64,000 nucleotides of DNA from Cupriavidus sp. WKF15 (GTDB lineage: Bacteria > Pseudomonadota > Gammaproteobacteria > Burkholderiales > Burkholderiaceae), in the NCBI RefSeq assembly GCF_029278605.1, contig NZ_CP119573.1, positions 2,662,645-2,726,644 of the forward strand, in the 5' to 3' direction. Positions within the stretch are counted from its first letter, which is position 1. Every line of letters begins with the position of its first letter. Below, one piece after another: positions 51,980 to 61,346 of this stretch. The position numbers and the translations under genes are program-made. The notes under the pieces are model-generated. The model was not told the origin of the DNA. It made no database searches and was given only the letters and a program-made list of their open reading frames with translations.

Positions 51980-52528
51980 TCAGGTGGCGTGGATCTCGGC
52001 GGCCAGCAGTTCGGGCTCGACCTGGATCTCCAGCGCTTCATTGAAGCGCGCGAAGAATGCGCACAGCGCCGCGCGCAGCGTCAGCTCCACGACCTGTGCT
52101 TCGGTGAAATGCTCGCGCAGCCGCGCTACCACCGTGTCGGTGACGCGTTGCGTCGTGACTTGCGCGGTGTAGTCGCGCACCAGGCGCTCCACGGCATCCA
52201 GCCCAGGCACGTCTGGCTCCAGGATCCGTTCTACCGTTTCGGGCGCCACGCCCAGCGCTTCCAGCCTCGGCACGTGATGGCTGATGCAGTAGTGGCACGC
52301 GTTCAGCCGCGATGCCGTGACCAGCACGATCTCCAGATGCCTGCGCGTAATCAGTGCGTCGCGTGCGGAATCCAGCAGCAGGCCGAACAGGTGCGCGAGC
52401 GCCGGCGGCCGGTGACCGAGCACGCGCAGCATGTTGCCGAACGCACCGTACTCGCGCTCCACGCGTTCGAACGTGGAGCGGGCTTCGCCCTGCAGGGCGT
52501 CGGGATCGATGTCGTGAATGCGTGCCAA
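51980..52528 (-). CDS. AhpD/carboxymuconolactone-decarboxylase-family protein
   Basis: This 182-residue protein starts at a TTG at 52528 behind AGGAGAGCGTC, the only good start signal. It has the redox CxxC motif with a following His (LNACHYCISHHVPRLEALG) of AhpD-like peroxidase adaptors. It should act as a thiol-disulfide or peroxide-reducing enzyme in the cytoplasm. Its place between permease and ATPase genes of the sulfur operon suggests it protects from reactive by-products or helps a flavin enzyme. The role is inferred. Confidence 0.78.
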   Translation of the reverse strand: MARIHDIDPDALQGEARSTFERVEREYGAFGNMLRVLGHRPPALAHLFGLLLDSARDALITRRHLEIVLVTASRLNACHYCISHHVPRLEALGVAPETVERILEPDVPGLDAVERLVRDYTAQVTTQRVTDTVVARLREHFTEAQVVELTLRAALCAFFARFNEALEIQVEPELLAAEIHAT

Positions 52529-52577
52529 GACGCTCTCCTGTGAAGTCGGTAGGTTAGGAACGTGGAGGCGAAGGCGT

Positions 52578-53510
52578 TCAGCGGCCTTCGCGCGGATCGA
52601 AGGCGGTGGCCAGACCGTCGCCGAGCAAGTTCAGCGCGAGCACGGTCAGCACGATCGCCAGGCCGGGCAATGCGCACACATACCAGTCCGTGCGCAGCAC
52701 CTCGCGACCCGCTCCGACCATGTTTCCCCAGCTTGCGACGTTGGGGTCGGCCAGGCCGAGAAACGCCAGGCTCGATTCGGTCAGGATGGCCGTGGCCACC
52801 ATCAGCGACGCCGACACCAGCACGGGCGTGAGCGTGTTGGGCAGGATGTCTTCGATGATGATGCGGGCGTGGCTGGCGCCCACCGCCTCGCTCGCCAGCA
52901 CCATGTCGCCGTGGCGCAAGCGCAGCACCTCGGCACGCACCAGCCGCCCGAGCGCGGGCCACGACGTGATCCCGATCGCGAGCGCGATCTTCCACACCGA
53001 AGGCTGCACCACCGCTACGATGGCCAGCGCGAACAGGAACGATGGGATCGTCAGGAAAAATGTCGTCAGCGTGCCGAACACGCGGTCGGCGCGGCCACCG
53101 TAGTAGCCGGCCGTCACACCGCCCGCGACGCCAAGCACCAGGGCAAGCGCCGTCGAGACGCCCGCGATCAGCAGAGAGGCGCGCGCGCCATGAAACAGGC
53201 CTGCGAGGATGTCGCGGCCCAGCATGTCGGAGCCGAGCGGGAATGCGGCATCGCGCCCCGGCCACAGCAGCGGTTCGGTCGCCATCTCGAGCGGGTCGCC
53301 GGGAAATACCCAGCCTGCCGACAGCGCGGCAGCGAGAACCACAGCCAGCAGCGCCGCGCCCGCCACGGCGCTGGGCGACGACAGCAGTCGGCGCAGCCGC
53401 CGCCGGTCCGCGGGTGGCAGCAGGGGCACAGTGATGTCAGCCGCTGCGCCGTGCGCATCGGACTGGCCCGGCTGCAGAGGCGCCGGAAGGGAGGAAGAAG
53501 GCAAAGACAA
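52578..53510 (-). CDS. ABC transporter permease (DppC/GsiD type)
   Basis: This 310-residue protein starts at a TTG at 53510 behind GGAG. After a polar N-terminus come about six helices, with the DppC-type segments LGSDMLGRDILAGLFHGAR and EAVGASHARIIIEDILPN (the EAA loop that meets the ATPase), and a C-terminal GDGLATAFDPR. It is the second permease of the Gsi/Dpp-like system; DppB-type at 53541-54572 lies just upstream. Confidence 0.85.
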   Translation of the reverse strand: MSLPSSSLPAPLQPGQSDAHGAAADITVPLLPPADRRRLRRLLSSPSAVAGAALLAVVLAAALSAGWVFPGDPLEMATEPLLWPGRDAAFPLGSDMLGRDILAGLFHGARASLLIAGVSTALALVLGVAGGVTAGYYGGRADRVFGTLTTFFLTIPSFLFALAIVAVVQPSVWKIALAIGITSWPALGRLVRAEVLRLRHGDMVLASEAVGASHARIIIEDILPNTLTPVLVSASLMVATAILTESSLAFLGLADPNVASWGNMVGAGREVLRTDWYVCALPGLAIVLTVLALNLLGDGLATAFDPREGR

Positions 53511-53540
53511 GCGAATACTCCTGCAAACGCCGGGGCCTCG

Positions 53541-54572
53541 TCAGGCCAGCCGGATGCGCGGGTCCACCCGCGCGTAGACGGCGTCGATGAGCCAGTTGAC
53601 CAGCACCACCACCACGGCGCTGCACAGCAGGATGCCGAGCAGCAGGTTGTAGTCGCGCTGGTACAGTGCCTCGAACGCCATCCTGCCGAGTCCGGGCCAC
53701 GAGAACACCGTCTCCACGAGCACCGCACCGCCGATCACGGAACTGGCCTGCACGCCGACCATCGTCACCAGCGGCAGCAGCGCATTGCGCAGGACATGGC
53801 GCGTCAACACGCGGCCGGCCGGGGCGCCCTTGGCCACGGCCGTGCGCACGAAATCCTGCCGCCGCACCTCGATCATGCTGGCGCGCATCAGCCGCACATA
53901 CACGGCCAGATAGAACAGGCAGAGTGTGGCGGCCGGCAACACCAGGTGTCGCGCCACGTCGGCGGCATACGCCCAGCCCGTGAGCCCGGCTTCCACGGTG
54001 AACATGCCGCCCACCGGCAGCCAGTCGAGGCGGACCGAGAACACCAGAACCAGCATCAGGCCGACCCAGAACAGCGGGGTGGCAAAGCACAGCAGCGCTA
54101 CGGAGGAGATCAGCGTGTCGAGCGCGCGCCCTGCGCGCGCCGCCGCCAGCACGCCAAGGCCCGCACCGATCACCACCGCGAACGCGATGCTCGCGCCCAT
54201 CAACAGCAGCGTGGCGGGCAGGCGCTGCAGGATCAGGTCCAGCACCGGCATGCCCTGCCGGAACGAATAGCCGAGGTCGAGCTGCGCCAGGTGCCACAGA
54301 TACTTGCCGAGCTGTATCCACAAGGGCTGGTCAAGCCCGAACTGCGCGCGCAGCGCCGCCAGGTACTCCGGCGTGGCGGCACCCGCCTCCCCGGCCAGCA
54401 CCTGCGCGGCGTCGCCGGGCGCGAGCCGCAGCAGGAAGAAATTGACCACGGCCATGCCGGCGACGATGCCGGCGAGCTGCAGCAGGCGGCGCCAGGCCAT
54501 CCGCCACGGCACGCGGGCCAGCCATGCCGGCTTGCATCCAGGCGTGTCGCGCGGGGTCGTGGGCATGGTCAT
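53541..54572 (-). CDS. ABC transporter permease (DppB/GsiC type)
   Basis: This 343-residue protein has about six helices and DppB-type motifs (FFLLRLAPGDAAQVLAG, FGLDQPLWIQ near the N-terminus; EAA-like KGAPAGRVLTRHVLRNALLP; ETVFSWPGLGRMAFEALYQR). It starts at the ATG at 54572, 9 bp after the binding-protein stop. With the DppC-type partner it forms the membrane channel. Confidence 0.86.
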   Translation of the reverse strand: MTMPTTPRDTPGCKPAWLARVPWRMAWRRLLQLAGIVAGMAVVNFFLLRLAPGDAAQVLAGEAGAATPEYLAALRAQFGLDQPLWIQLGKYLWHLAQLDLGYSFRQGMPVLDLILQRLPATLLLMGASIAFAVVIGAGLGVLAAARAGRALDTLISSVALLCFATPLFWVGLMLVLVFSVRLDWLPVGGMFTVEAGLTGWAYAADVARHLVLPAATLCLFYLAVYVRLMRASMIEVRRQDFVRTAVAKGAPAGRVLTRHVLRNALLPLVTMVGVQASSVIGGAVLVETVFSWPGLGRMAFEALYQRDYNLLLGILLCSAVVVVLVNWLIDAVYARVDPRIRLA

Positions 54573-54581
54573 CGCCCGTCG

Positions 54582-56297
54582 TCAGCGCGCGGCCTGCGCC
54601 GCGGCGGCAGCGGGCGTGGTTGCCGTGGCCACAGCCGTGCCCGCCGGCGCCAGCCAGGCGCGCTTGAGCGAGGCATAGACCTGGTCCACGCCGCTGACCG
54701 TATCGCGCAGGTTCGACGCCTGCACCGTGAAGAAGCGCAGCTCGAGCAGCGGGATCGACGGCAGGTCGGTCTGCACCACGGACTGGAACTTGCGGAACAG
54801 CTCGACGCGCTCGGCCTGGCTCGGCGAGCCCTGTGCCTGGTCGATCAGCCGGTTCGCTTCATCGCCGCGATAGCCCGAGCCGTTCGACCACGGGATATTC
54901 TTGCCGACCGTGTCGCTACGATAGGCACGCGTCACGCCAACCAGCGGATCGGCAAAGCCCGCGAACCAGACCACCGCGAGGTCGAAATCGCGATCGCCGT
55001 AGACACGCTTGGTATAGGTGGGTGTGTCCTGCGTGCGCACGGTCACGTCGACACCCACGCGCTTGAGCGCCTGCTTGATGTACTCCGCACTGCGCTTGTA
55101 GTCGTCGCCATACGGCAGGTAGTCGATCTGGATCTTCAGGCGGTTGCCGTCAGCGCCGCGCTTCAGGCCGGCAGCGTCTAGCAGGGCTTCGGCCCTGGCC
55201 GGGTCATACGGATATTTCGGCACGTTGGGGTTGAAGAACTGCCCCAGCGTCGAGACCACCGGGCTCACCGCGGGCTTGCCGAAGCCGAACCAGACCACCT
55301 TGTTCAGCGCGTTCAGGTCGATCGCATGGGCCAGCGCCTGGCGCACGCGCACGTCCTTGAAGTACGGCCGGTCAATGTTGACATCCATGAACAACCACGG
55401 CGACAGCCATTCGTAGCCGCGCGTTTCCAGTTTCAGCGAAGGCAGTTGCGACAGGCGCTGCGCGTCCTTCAGCGGCACCGGGTTGAACGGCGCGTACTGG
55501 ACTTCGCCCTTCTCCAGCGCCGCGGCACGCGCGCTGGCATCGGGGATCACCTTGAAGACGATCTTGTCGAGGTACGGTTTGCCCTTGTCCCAGTAGTCGG
55601 GGTTGCGCTCGAGCACGATGTAGTTGCCCTTGCTCCATTCCTTGAAGATGAAAGGCCCCGTTCCCACCGGCTTGTTGTTGTACGGGTTGTTGAGGATGTC
55701 CGTGCCTTCGTACAGGTGCTTGGGCAGCACCTGCGCGCCGTTGCTGTTCAGCGAGCTGAGCACCGCCAGCGACGGCTCGGAGAAATGCAGCACGACGGTC
55801 AGCGCATCGGGCGTATCGACGCGCGTGACCTTGCCGAACAGGATCTGGTTGCGCGGATGCAGCTTCTTCCACACATTCTCAAGCGTCCACTTCACGTCGG
55901 CCGACGTGAACGGCTTGCCGTCATGCCACTTCACGTTCGGCCGCAGGTGGAACGTGAGCGTCTTCGAATCCTTCGAAATGTCCCAGCTCTGCGCGAGCGC
56001 CGGCCTGAGCTTGAACTCGTTGTCATACTCGATCAGGCCATCGAAGACGTTCGCGCTGAAGAAGCCGGTCGGCGCGGCGGAATTGAGCGCCGAAGTCAGA
56101 ATCACCGGCTCGGGCTGGATGATGGTCGTGAGCGTACCGCCGGCCCGCGGCGCTTCCGTGGCCGGTGCTGCCGGAGCGGCGTTGGCCGGTGCCGCCAGCA
56201 TGCCGCCCAGCAGCGGCAGCGACAGCACGACGGGAGCCAGGAACGCGAACGGCCGGAATAGTTGCGAGGGTCGCGATGGCGGGAACGGGTTCTTCAT
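54582..56297 (-). CDS. Periplasmic solute-binding protein of the ABC importer (SBP_bac_5)
   Basis: This 571-residue protein has a signal peptide (ending PANAAPA, about residue 41) and a family-5 binding fold (GGTLTTIIQPEPVILTSALN, FHLRPNVKWHDGKPFTSADV, YPYDPARAEALLDAAGL, and the C-terminal FRKFQSVVQTDLPSIPLLEL). The start is the ATG at 56297; no clear ribosome binding site is seen. It contains no Cys and only about three Met, notable for 571 residues. It is the first gene of the import operon and defines its substrate, probably an organosulfur compound. Confidence 0.87.
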   Translation of the reverse strand: MKNPFPPSRPSQLFRPFAFLAPVVLSLPLLGGMLAAPANAAPAAPATEAPRAGGTLTTIIQPEPVILTSALNSAAPTGFFSANVFDGLIEYDNEFKLRPALAQSWDISKDSKTLTFHLRPNVKWHDGKPFTSADVKWTLENVWKKLHPRNQILFGKVTRVDTPDALTVVLHFSEPSLAVLSSLNSNGAQVLPKHLYEGTDILNNPYNNKPVGTGPFIFKEWSKGNYIVLERNPDYWDKGKPYLDKIVFKVIPDASARAAALEKGEVQYAPFNPVPLKDAQRLSQLPSLKLETRGYEWLSPWLFMDVNIDRPYFKDVRVRQALAHAIDLNALNKVVWFGFGKPAVSPVVSTLGQFFNPNVPKYPYDPARAEALLDAAGLKRGADGNRLKIQIDYLPYGDDYKRSAEYIKQALKRVGVDVTVRTQDTPTYTKRVYGDRDFDLAVVWFAGFADPLVGVTRAYRSDTVGKNIPWSNGSGYRGDEANRLIDQAQGSPSQAERVELFRKFQSVVQTDLPSIPLLELRFFTVQASNLRDTVSGVDQVYASLKRAWLAPAGTAVATATTPAAAAAQAAR

Positions 56298-56552
56298 GGT
56301 GGTGATGGGCGGAAAGATGGGCCAATGTCTGCAAGGGTGGCCAACTATAGAGACGCCCCCTATCTGCCCGGAACGAACGATTGCGCATGTCCTTATGCGC
56401 ACGGATCGCCTGTGGATAGAACAAACGCGTCGTTCGCGCGGCGGTCGCGCCGCAGTATCGTCTTGGCACCCACCAGGCTGCGCAAAGCAGGAAAACCATA
56501 CCTTTGCGGCCCTCGCCATTATCAACGCCATCACCCTCTCCGGAAGCCCATC

Positions 56553-57116
56553 ATGTCCAAGCCCCTGAAGATCGTCGCCGTCAACGGCAGTACCCAGCAA
56601 CCCTCGCGCACGCTGGCGCTGGTCGATGCGCTGATCGCCGAGCTTGACGCGCGACTGCATGTCGACGCCCATGTCATCAACCTGGCCGATATCGCGCGTC
56701 CGCTCGGCGGCGCGCTGTGGCGCGCGGAACTGCCGACCGCGATCGAAGCGCAACTGCAGGCAATCGAATCAGCCGATCTGGTCATCGCCGCGTCGCCGGT
56801 CTATCGCGGCGCTTATCCGGGCCACTTCAAGCACCTGTTCGACCTGATCGGCCAGGAAGCGCTCGCCGACAAGCCCGTGCTGCTCGCCGCCACCGGCGGC
56901 AGCGACCGCCATGCACTGGTGCTCGAGCACCAGTTGCGGCCACTGTTCGGCTTCCTGCAGGCACTGACGCTGCCTATTGGCGTTTATGCAACCCCTTCGG
57001 ATTTCCAGAACTACACGGTGCAGAGTCCCGCGCTGCGCGAGCGTATCCGGCTCGCGGCCGACCGCGCCGCACCATTGTTCGCGGCGCACCGTCGGATTGC
57101 ATTGAAGGCCGCGTGA
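56553..57116 (+). CDS. NAD(P)H-dependent FMN reductase (SsuE/MsuE-like)
   Basis: This 187-residue flavodoxin-fold protein has the FMN loop VNGSTQQPSRTLALVDALI and SPVYRGAYPGHFKHLFDLIG, typical of MsuE/SsuE. It supplies reduced FMN to monooxygenases such as the NtaA/DszA-like protein downstream. It starts at the ATG at 56553 with CGGAAG upstream. It contains one Met and no Cys, a strong sulfur-sparing composition. It is divergent from the binding-protein gene and 18 bp upstream of the first SfnB-like gene. Confidence 0.86.
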   Translation: MSKPLKIVAVNGSTQQPSRTLALVDALIAELDARLHVDAHVINLADIARPLGGALWRAELPTAIEAQLQAIESADLVIAASPVYRGAYPGHFKHLFDLIGQEALADKPVLLAATGGSDRHALVLEHQLRPLFGFLQALTLPIGVYATPSDFQNYTVQSPALRERIRLAADRAAPLFAAHRRIALKAA

Positions 57117-57134
57117 GCGCTGAATCCACCGCCC

Positions 57135-58373
57135 ATGCCACACTCTCTTTCTGCTTCACCTTCCGCTCACGCGGCACCGACCTTCTCATTTCTCGCCGAG
57201 CGCTTTCGTCCGGTGTTCGCGCAGATCGCTGCCGGCGCACTCGAACGCGAACGCACACGCACATTGGCCCACGACGCGGTTGCACTGCTGCGCGACGCAG
57301 GCTTCGGTGCACTACGCGTGCCGCGCGAGCATAGCGGCCTTGGTGCTTCCGCGTCGCAGATGTATGCGCTGCTGATCGAACTGGGCGCGGCCGACTCCAA
57401 CCTGCCGCAGATCCTGCGCGCGCACTTCGGCTTCATCGAACGGCTGCATGCCGAGATCGCGCCGGCACGGCGCGCGCCGTGGCTTCGGCTCGCGGCGCAG
57501 GGCGTCATGTTCGGCAACGCCGCGATGGAGCGCGGCGACGGCCAGCTCGGCCGGTACCGCACGACACTCGCGCCGGACGGCGCCGGAGGCTGGCGCCTCG
57601 ACGGAGAGAAGTACTACAGCACCGGCACGCTGTATGCGGACTGGATCGCCGTGTCGGCCACCCGCACCGATGACGGCAGCCCAGCCTATGTACTGGTACG
57701 GGCCGATGCGGCAGGCGTCGACCGGCTGGACGACTGGCATGGCTTCGGCCAGCGCCTGAGCGCATCGGGCACGACGCGTTTTCTCGACGTTGCGGTTCCC
57801 GACGAGCACGTGCTGTCGTTCTCGCGCACGGATCCGACCACGGTCACAGCGTGCTTTCAGCTCGTACACCTGGCCACGCTGGCCGGCATCGCGCGCGCCA
57901 TCGAGCGCGACGCTGCCGCGTTCGTGCGGCTGCGCAAACGCGTGTACAGCAATGGCAGCGCGGCGACGGCGGCGGAAGACCCGCTCGTGCAGCAGGTAGT
58001 CGGCCAGTTGTCCGGCGTCGCCTTTGTCGCACAGGCAACGGTCAGTGCCGTTGCCGCGAAGCTCGACCAGATCGATGCGCTGCGCCAGCGCGGCGAGGTG
58101 GTGCCGGATGCCCTCCTGCAGGACGTCGAACTCGATGCATCGCGCGCCCAGGTCGGCATGCTCGACCTGGTCCTCGGCGCGGCCAGCCGGCTGTTCGACG
58201 TCGGCGGGGCCTCCGCGCTCGACGCCGCGCACCAGCTCGACCGCCACTGGCGCAACGCACGCACGCTGGCCTCGCACAACCCGGCCATCTACAAGGCACG
58301 AATCGTCGGCGACCATGCGATCAACGGCACGGCGCCGACGTATTACTGGTCGGTCGGTACGCGGGCCGCCTGA
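57135..58373 (+). CDS. Acyl-CoA-dehydrogenase-fold flavin monooxygenase (SfnB/DszC-like), copy 1
   Basis: This 412-residue protein has the acyl-CoA dehydrogenase layout (FAQIAAGALERERTRTLAHD; GWRLDGEKYYSTGTLYADWI; RHWRNARTLASHNPAIYKAR) with the HWRNART end seen in SfnB/DszC-type monooxygenases. Such proteins use reduced FMN from a partner reductase to oxidise sulfones, thioethers or similar. It follows the FMN reductase gene. It has few sulfur amino acids (five Met, one Cys). A 15-bp-stem hairpin and then an IS element follow, cutting it off from the other two copies. Confidence 0.8.
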   Translation: MPHSLSASPSAHAAPTFSFLAERFRPVFAQIAAGALERERTRTLAHDAVALLRDAGFGALRVPREHSGLGASASQMYALLIELGAADSNLPQILRAHFGFIERLHAEIAPARRAPWLRLAAQGVMFGNAAMERGDGQLGRYRTTLAPDGAGGWRLDGEKYYSTGTLYADWIAVSATRTDDGSPAYVLVRADAAGVDRLDDWHGFGQRLSASGTTRFLDVAVPDEHVLSFSRTDPTTVTACFQLVHLATLAGIARAIERDAAAFVRLRKRVYSNGSAATAAEDPLVQQVVGQLSGVAFVAQATVSAVAAKLDQIDALRQRGEVVPDALLQDVELDASRAQVGMLDLVLGAASRLFDVGGASALDAAHQLDRHWRNARTLASHNPAIYKARIVGDHAINGTAPTYYWSVGTRAA

Positions 58374-58386
58374 CAAACCGCGCGCC

Positions 58387-58430
58387 GAATGTTCGCTCCC
58401 TCCCGCTAGCCGGAGAGGGAGCAAACATTC
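58387..58430. terminator. Long hairpin after the first SfnB-like gene
   Basis: Arms GAATGTT-GCTCCCTC and GAGGGAGC-AACATTC pair with one mismatched base pair over about 16 bp around a 12-base loop. It is 13 bp after the stop codon. It lacks a T-run but looks terminator-like or repeat-like. Confidence 0.5.
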
Positions 58431-58481
58431 GTGGGTTCTACGCCATCAACCACCGCACAGTCACCGCAGCCACCCTTCTAA

Positions 58482-59958
58482 TCTTACTGTGTCATAAAAA
58501 TTAAGGCATGATATGCCCATCATTTTTCCCTTTGATGGGAGGTGCCATGGGCATATCCAAAGAGTTCGATCGATACATGGCTCACCTGGCTGAAGGGTTG
58601 GGTCATGCCGACCGTCACGCAGGATTGACTGGGTATTGCACCGGTCTGATGCTGCCTCTGTCGCGCAAGAGCGTCGAACCCATGGCCGCCCGCGTTGATC
58701 CGCTGCGCGCCAGCGCCCGGCACCAAGCCCTGCATCACTTTGTCGCCAAGGCCCAATGGAGTGACCAGCAACTGCTCAATCGCGTGGCGCAGTGGGTGGT
58801 GCCGCATATGGACTTCAGCGCTGGCGGCTGGTGGATCGTTGACGACACGGGCTTTCCCAAGAAGGGCGTCCACTCGGTGGGCGTGACACGCCAATACTGC
58901 GGGGTGCTGGGCAAGCAGGACAACTGCCAAGTGGCCGTCAGCGTCTCGCTGGCCTGCGAACAAGGCAGCCTACCGGTGGCCTGGCAACTGTACTTGCCCC
59001 GCAACTGGGCCGAAGATGCCGAGCGCAGACTCAAGGCCGGGATTCCCGAACACATCGAGTTTGCGACCAAGCCTCAAATTGCCCTGCAACAGATACGGGG
59101 CCTGCTCTCTGAAGGAGCACCCAAGCACTGCGTGCTGGCCGACGCAGGCTACGGGATCGACTATGCGTTTCGTCAAGGGCTGACCAATCTGGGCTTGCCC
59201 TACGTGGTCGGGATCACCTCGGCCGTGGTGGTCTGGCCACCGGGGGTGGAGCCCCTGCCGCCAAAGCCCTACAGCGGCATGGGCCGTCCACCGGTGATGC
59301 CACGGCGCACCGCCAAGAGACAGCCGGTGAGTGTCAAGGCATTGGCGCAGTCCTTGTCCGACAGCGCATTCCAGAACATCAGTTGGCGCGAAGGCAGCAA
59401 CGAGCGCCTGACGGGCCGCTTTGCGGCGCTGCGGGTACGCTGCGCCGGGGGTAACGTGGGCAAGGCGCGTCTGCTGCCCCAGCAGTGGCTGCTCATCGAG
59501 TGGCCCGCAGATCAGGCCGAGCCTGAGAAGTATTACCTGTCCACGCTGCCCGAAACCACGGCACTGAACGATCTGGTGCGCGCTGCGCACATGCGCTGGC
59601 GCATCGAGCGCGATTATCAAGATCTCAAGCAGGACCTCGGCCTGGGCCACTATGAGGGGCGGGGTTGGCGGGGCTTTCACCACCACGCCAGCCTGAGCAT
59701 CGCCGCGTATGGCTTCCTGATGGCGCAGCGACTGAAAGCCGGCAGCAGCGCCGGCGGTAAAAAAAACTTCATCGAATGCCAGGTGCCTGCCATTCCCGAA
59801 GATTACGTTCCTCGGGGAAGTCCGGCGCGCGCAGCGTCACGTGCCGAACTCGATCAGGACGCTGCGCCTTCAGTTGAGCGTCGCACTCGCAGGCGCCCTG
59901 GGACATTGCCCGCATTGCGCCGCCGTTAGCGTTCGACTACGTTTGTGACACAGTAAGA
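58482..59958 (+). mobile_element. IS701-family insertion sequence, 1477 bp, with 4-bp target duplication
   Basis: The ends are inverted repeats: left TCTTACTGTGTCATAAA from 58482, right end the reverse complement TCTTACTGTGTCACAAA ending at 59958 (16 of 17 match). CTAA flanks both sides (58478-58481 and 59959-59962). The element carries one transposase gene. Intact ends and target duplication show a simple, probably recent transposition. Confidence 0.9.
58547..59929 (+). CDS. IS701-family DDE transposase
   Basis: This 460-residue protein starts at the ATG at 58547 behind GGGAGG. It has the IS701-type catalytic pattern: VDDTGFPKKG (first Asp), VLADAGYGID (second Asp) and the RIERDYQDLKQDLGLGHYEG segment holding the Glu. 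No frameshift or stop is seen, so it may be active. It is contained in a 1477-bp element with intact ends. Confidence 0.92.
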   Translation: MGISKEFDRYMAHLAEGLGHADRHAGLTGYCTGLMLPLSRKSVEPMAARVDPLRASARHQALHHFVAKAQWSDQQLLNRVAQWVVPHMDFSAGGWWIVDDTGFPKKGVHSVGVTRQYCGVLGKQDNCQVAVSVSLACEQGSLPVAWQLYLPRNWAEDAERRLKAGIPEHIEFATKPQIALQQIRGLLSEGAPKHCVLADAGYGIDYAFRQGLTNLGLPYVVGITSAVVVWPPGVEPLPPKPYSGMGRPPVMPRRTAKRQPVSVKALAQSLSDSAFQNISWREGSNERLTGRFAALRVRCAGGNVGKARLLPQQWLLIEWPADQAEPEKYYLSTLPETTALNDLVRAAHMRWRIERDYQDLKQDLGLGHYEGRGWRGFHHHASLSIAAYGFLMAQRLKAGSSAGGKKNFIECQVPAIPEDYVPRGSPARAASRAELDQDAAPSVERRTRRRPGTLPALRRR

Positions 59959-60076
59959 CTAAGCATCCTCGGAAATATTCGTGGGAAAGCCGTGGACGCG
60001 CATGCTCCAATCAATCGTCAGCCCTTTTCGATGCGAGACACCACCATGCCTGGTGCAAAGCATCCTCCGACTTGTC

Positions 60077-61345
60077 ATGACCGATCTCTCCGATATCTAC
60101 GCAGCCAAGCTGCCCGCCGCTGCGGGGCGCGAACCCGTCCTGCCCGATCCAGCAAGCGTACGACGCATCCGCGACGACGCAGAAGCCACCGACGCGGCAC
60201 GCGCGCTCGCCGAGATATTCCGTGCAGGCGCTTCGATGCGCGATCGTGAACGCATCCTGCCATGGGATGAACTCGACCGCTGGTCCGAAAGCGGATTGGG
60301 AGGCATCACCGTACCAAAAGCCTACGGCGGTGCCGGCGTCTCCTATGCAACGCTGGCCGAGGTATTTGCGATCCTCAGCGCCGCCGATGCATCGCTGGGC
60401 CAGATTCCGCAGAACCATTTCGGCCTGCTTGGCGTGCTGCGCGAAGCAGGAACGGAGGCCCAGAAGCGCCGCTTCTACGCGGAGGTGCTGGCCGGGCAAC
60501 GCCTCGGCAATGCCGGGCCCGAGCGGCGCTCCACGGAAAGCCCGACCATCCTCGATGGCACCACGCGCCTGCGTCGCACGGCGCAAGGGCTGCGCCTGAG
60601 CGGCACACGCTTTTACTCCACCGACGCGCTGTTCGCGCACCGCGTGCCAACGCGCGCACTCGACGATGAGGGTCGCGCGGTCCAGGTCTGGGTACCGCGC
60701 AATGCCGCCGGCCTGACCGTGGTCGACGACTGGTCGTCGTTCGGCCAGCGCACGACGGCGAGCGGCACGGTGGTGTTCGACCACGTCGCAGTCGCCGAGG
60801 ACGACGTGATCCCCGTGTGGCAGCTGGCTGACCAGCCCGGCCTCTACGGCGCGAACTCGCAACTGATCCAGGCCGCGATCGATCTCGGCATCGCACAGGC
60901 CGCGTTCGACGATGCCATTGCGTTCGTGCGCCAGCACGCGCGTCCGTGGATCGATGCGGGCGTCGCGCGTGCGAGCGAAGATCCGCACCTGATCGGCGAC
61001 GTTGGCCGCCTGGCGATCGATCTCGAAGCCGCGCGCGAAGTGCTGCGTGAAGCCGCGCTGACGCTCGATGCCATCGCCGAGCAGCCGGTCACCGAGGCAA
61101 GCAGCGCACAGGCCTCGGTCGCCGTGGCCGAGGCCAAGGTGCTGACCACCGAAGCAGCGCTGCAGGCCAGCGAGAAGCTGTTCGAGCTGGCCGGTTCTTC
61201 CGCCACCCGCGCCGGGCACAACCTCGACCGCCACTGGCGCAATGCGCGCACGCACACGCTGCACGATCCGGTGCGCTGGAAGCTGCACCTGATCGGCAAC
61301 TACTACCTGAACAACGCGCTGCCCAAGCGGCACTCCTGGAACTGA
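60077..61345 (+). CDS. Acyl-CoA-dehydrogenase-fold flavin monooxygenase (SfnB-like), copy 2
   Basis: This 422-residue protein starts at the ATG at 60077; the ribosome binding site is weak because the IS insertion is only 115 bp upstream. It has the SfnB-type pattern ITVPKAYGGAGVSYATLAEV, SLGQIPQNHFGLLGVLREAG, and a C-terminal DRHWRNARTHTLHDPVRWK. It contains two Met and no Cys in 422 residues. It would desulfurise or oxidise an organosulfur compound with FMNH2. Followed after one base by copy 3. Confidence 0.85.
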   Translation: MTDLSDIYAAKLPAAAGREPVLPDPASVRRIRDDAEATDAARALAEIFRAGASMRDRERILPWDELDRWSESGLGGITVPKAYGGAGVSYATLAEVFAILSAADASLGQIPQNHFGLLGVLREAGTEAQKRRFYAEVLAGQRLGNAGPERRSTESPTILDGTTRLRRTAQGLRLSGTRFYSTDALFAHRVPTRALDDEGRAVQVWVPRNAAGLTVVDDWSSFGQRTTASGTVVFDHVAVAEDDVIPVWQLADQPGLYGANSQLIQAAIDLGIAQAAFDDAIAFVRQHARPWIDAGVARASEDPHLIGDVGRLAIDLEAAREVLREAALTLDAIAEQPVTEASSAQASVAVAEAKVLTTEAALQASEKLFELAGSSATRAGHNLDRHWRNARTHTLHDPVRWKLHLIGNYYLNNALPKRHSWN

Positions 61346-61346
61346 T

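Noticed and set aside
52518..55181. 887-codon plus-strand open frame across the ABC permease genes
   Set aside because: Antisense to two permeases and the binding-protein gene with clear motifs; no ribosome binding site or family pattern.
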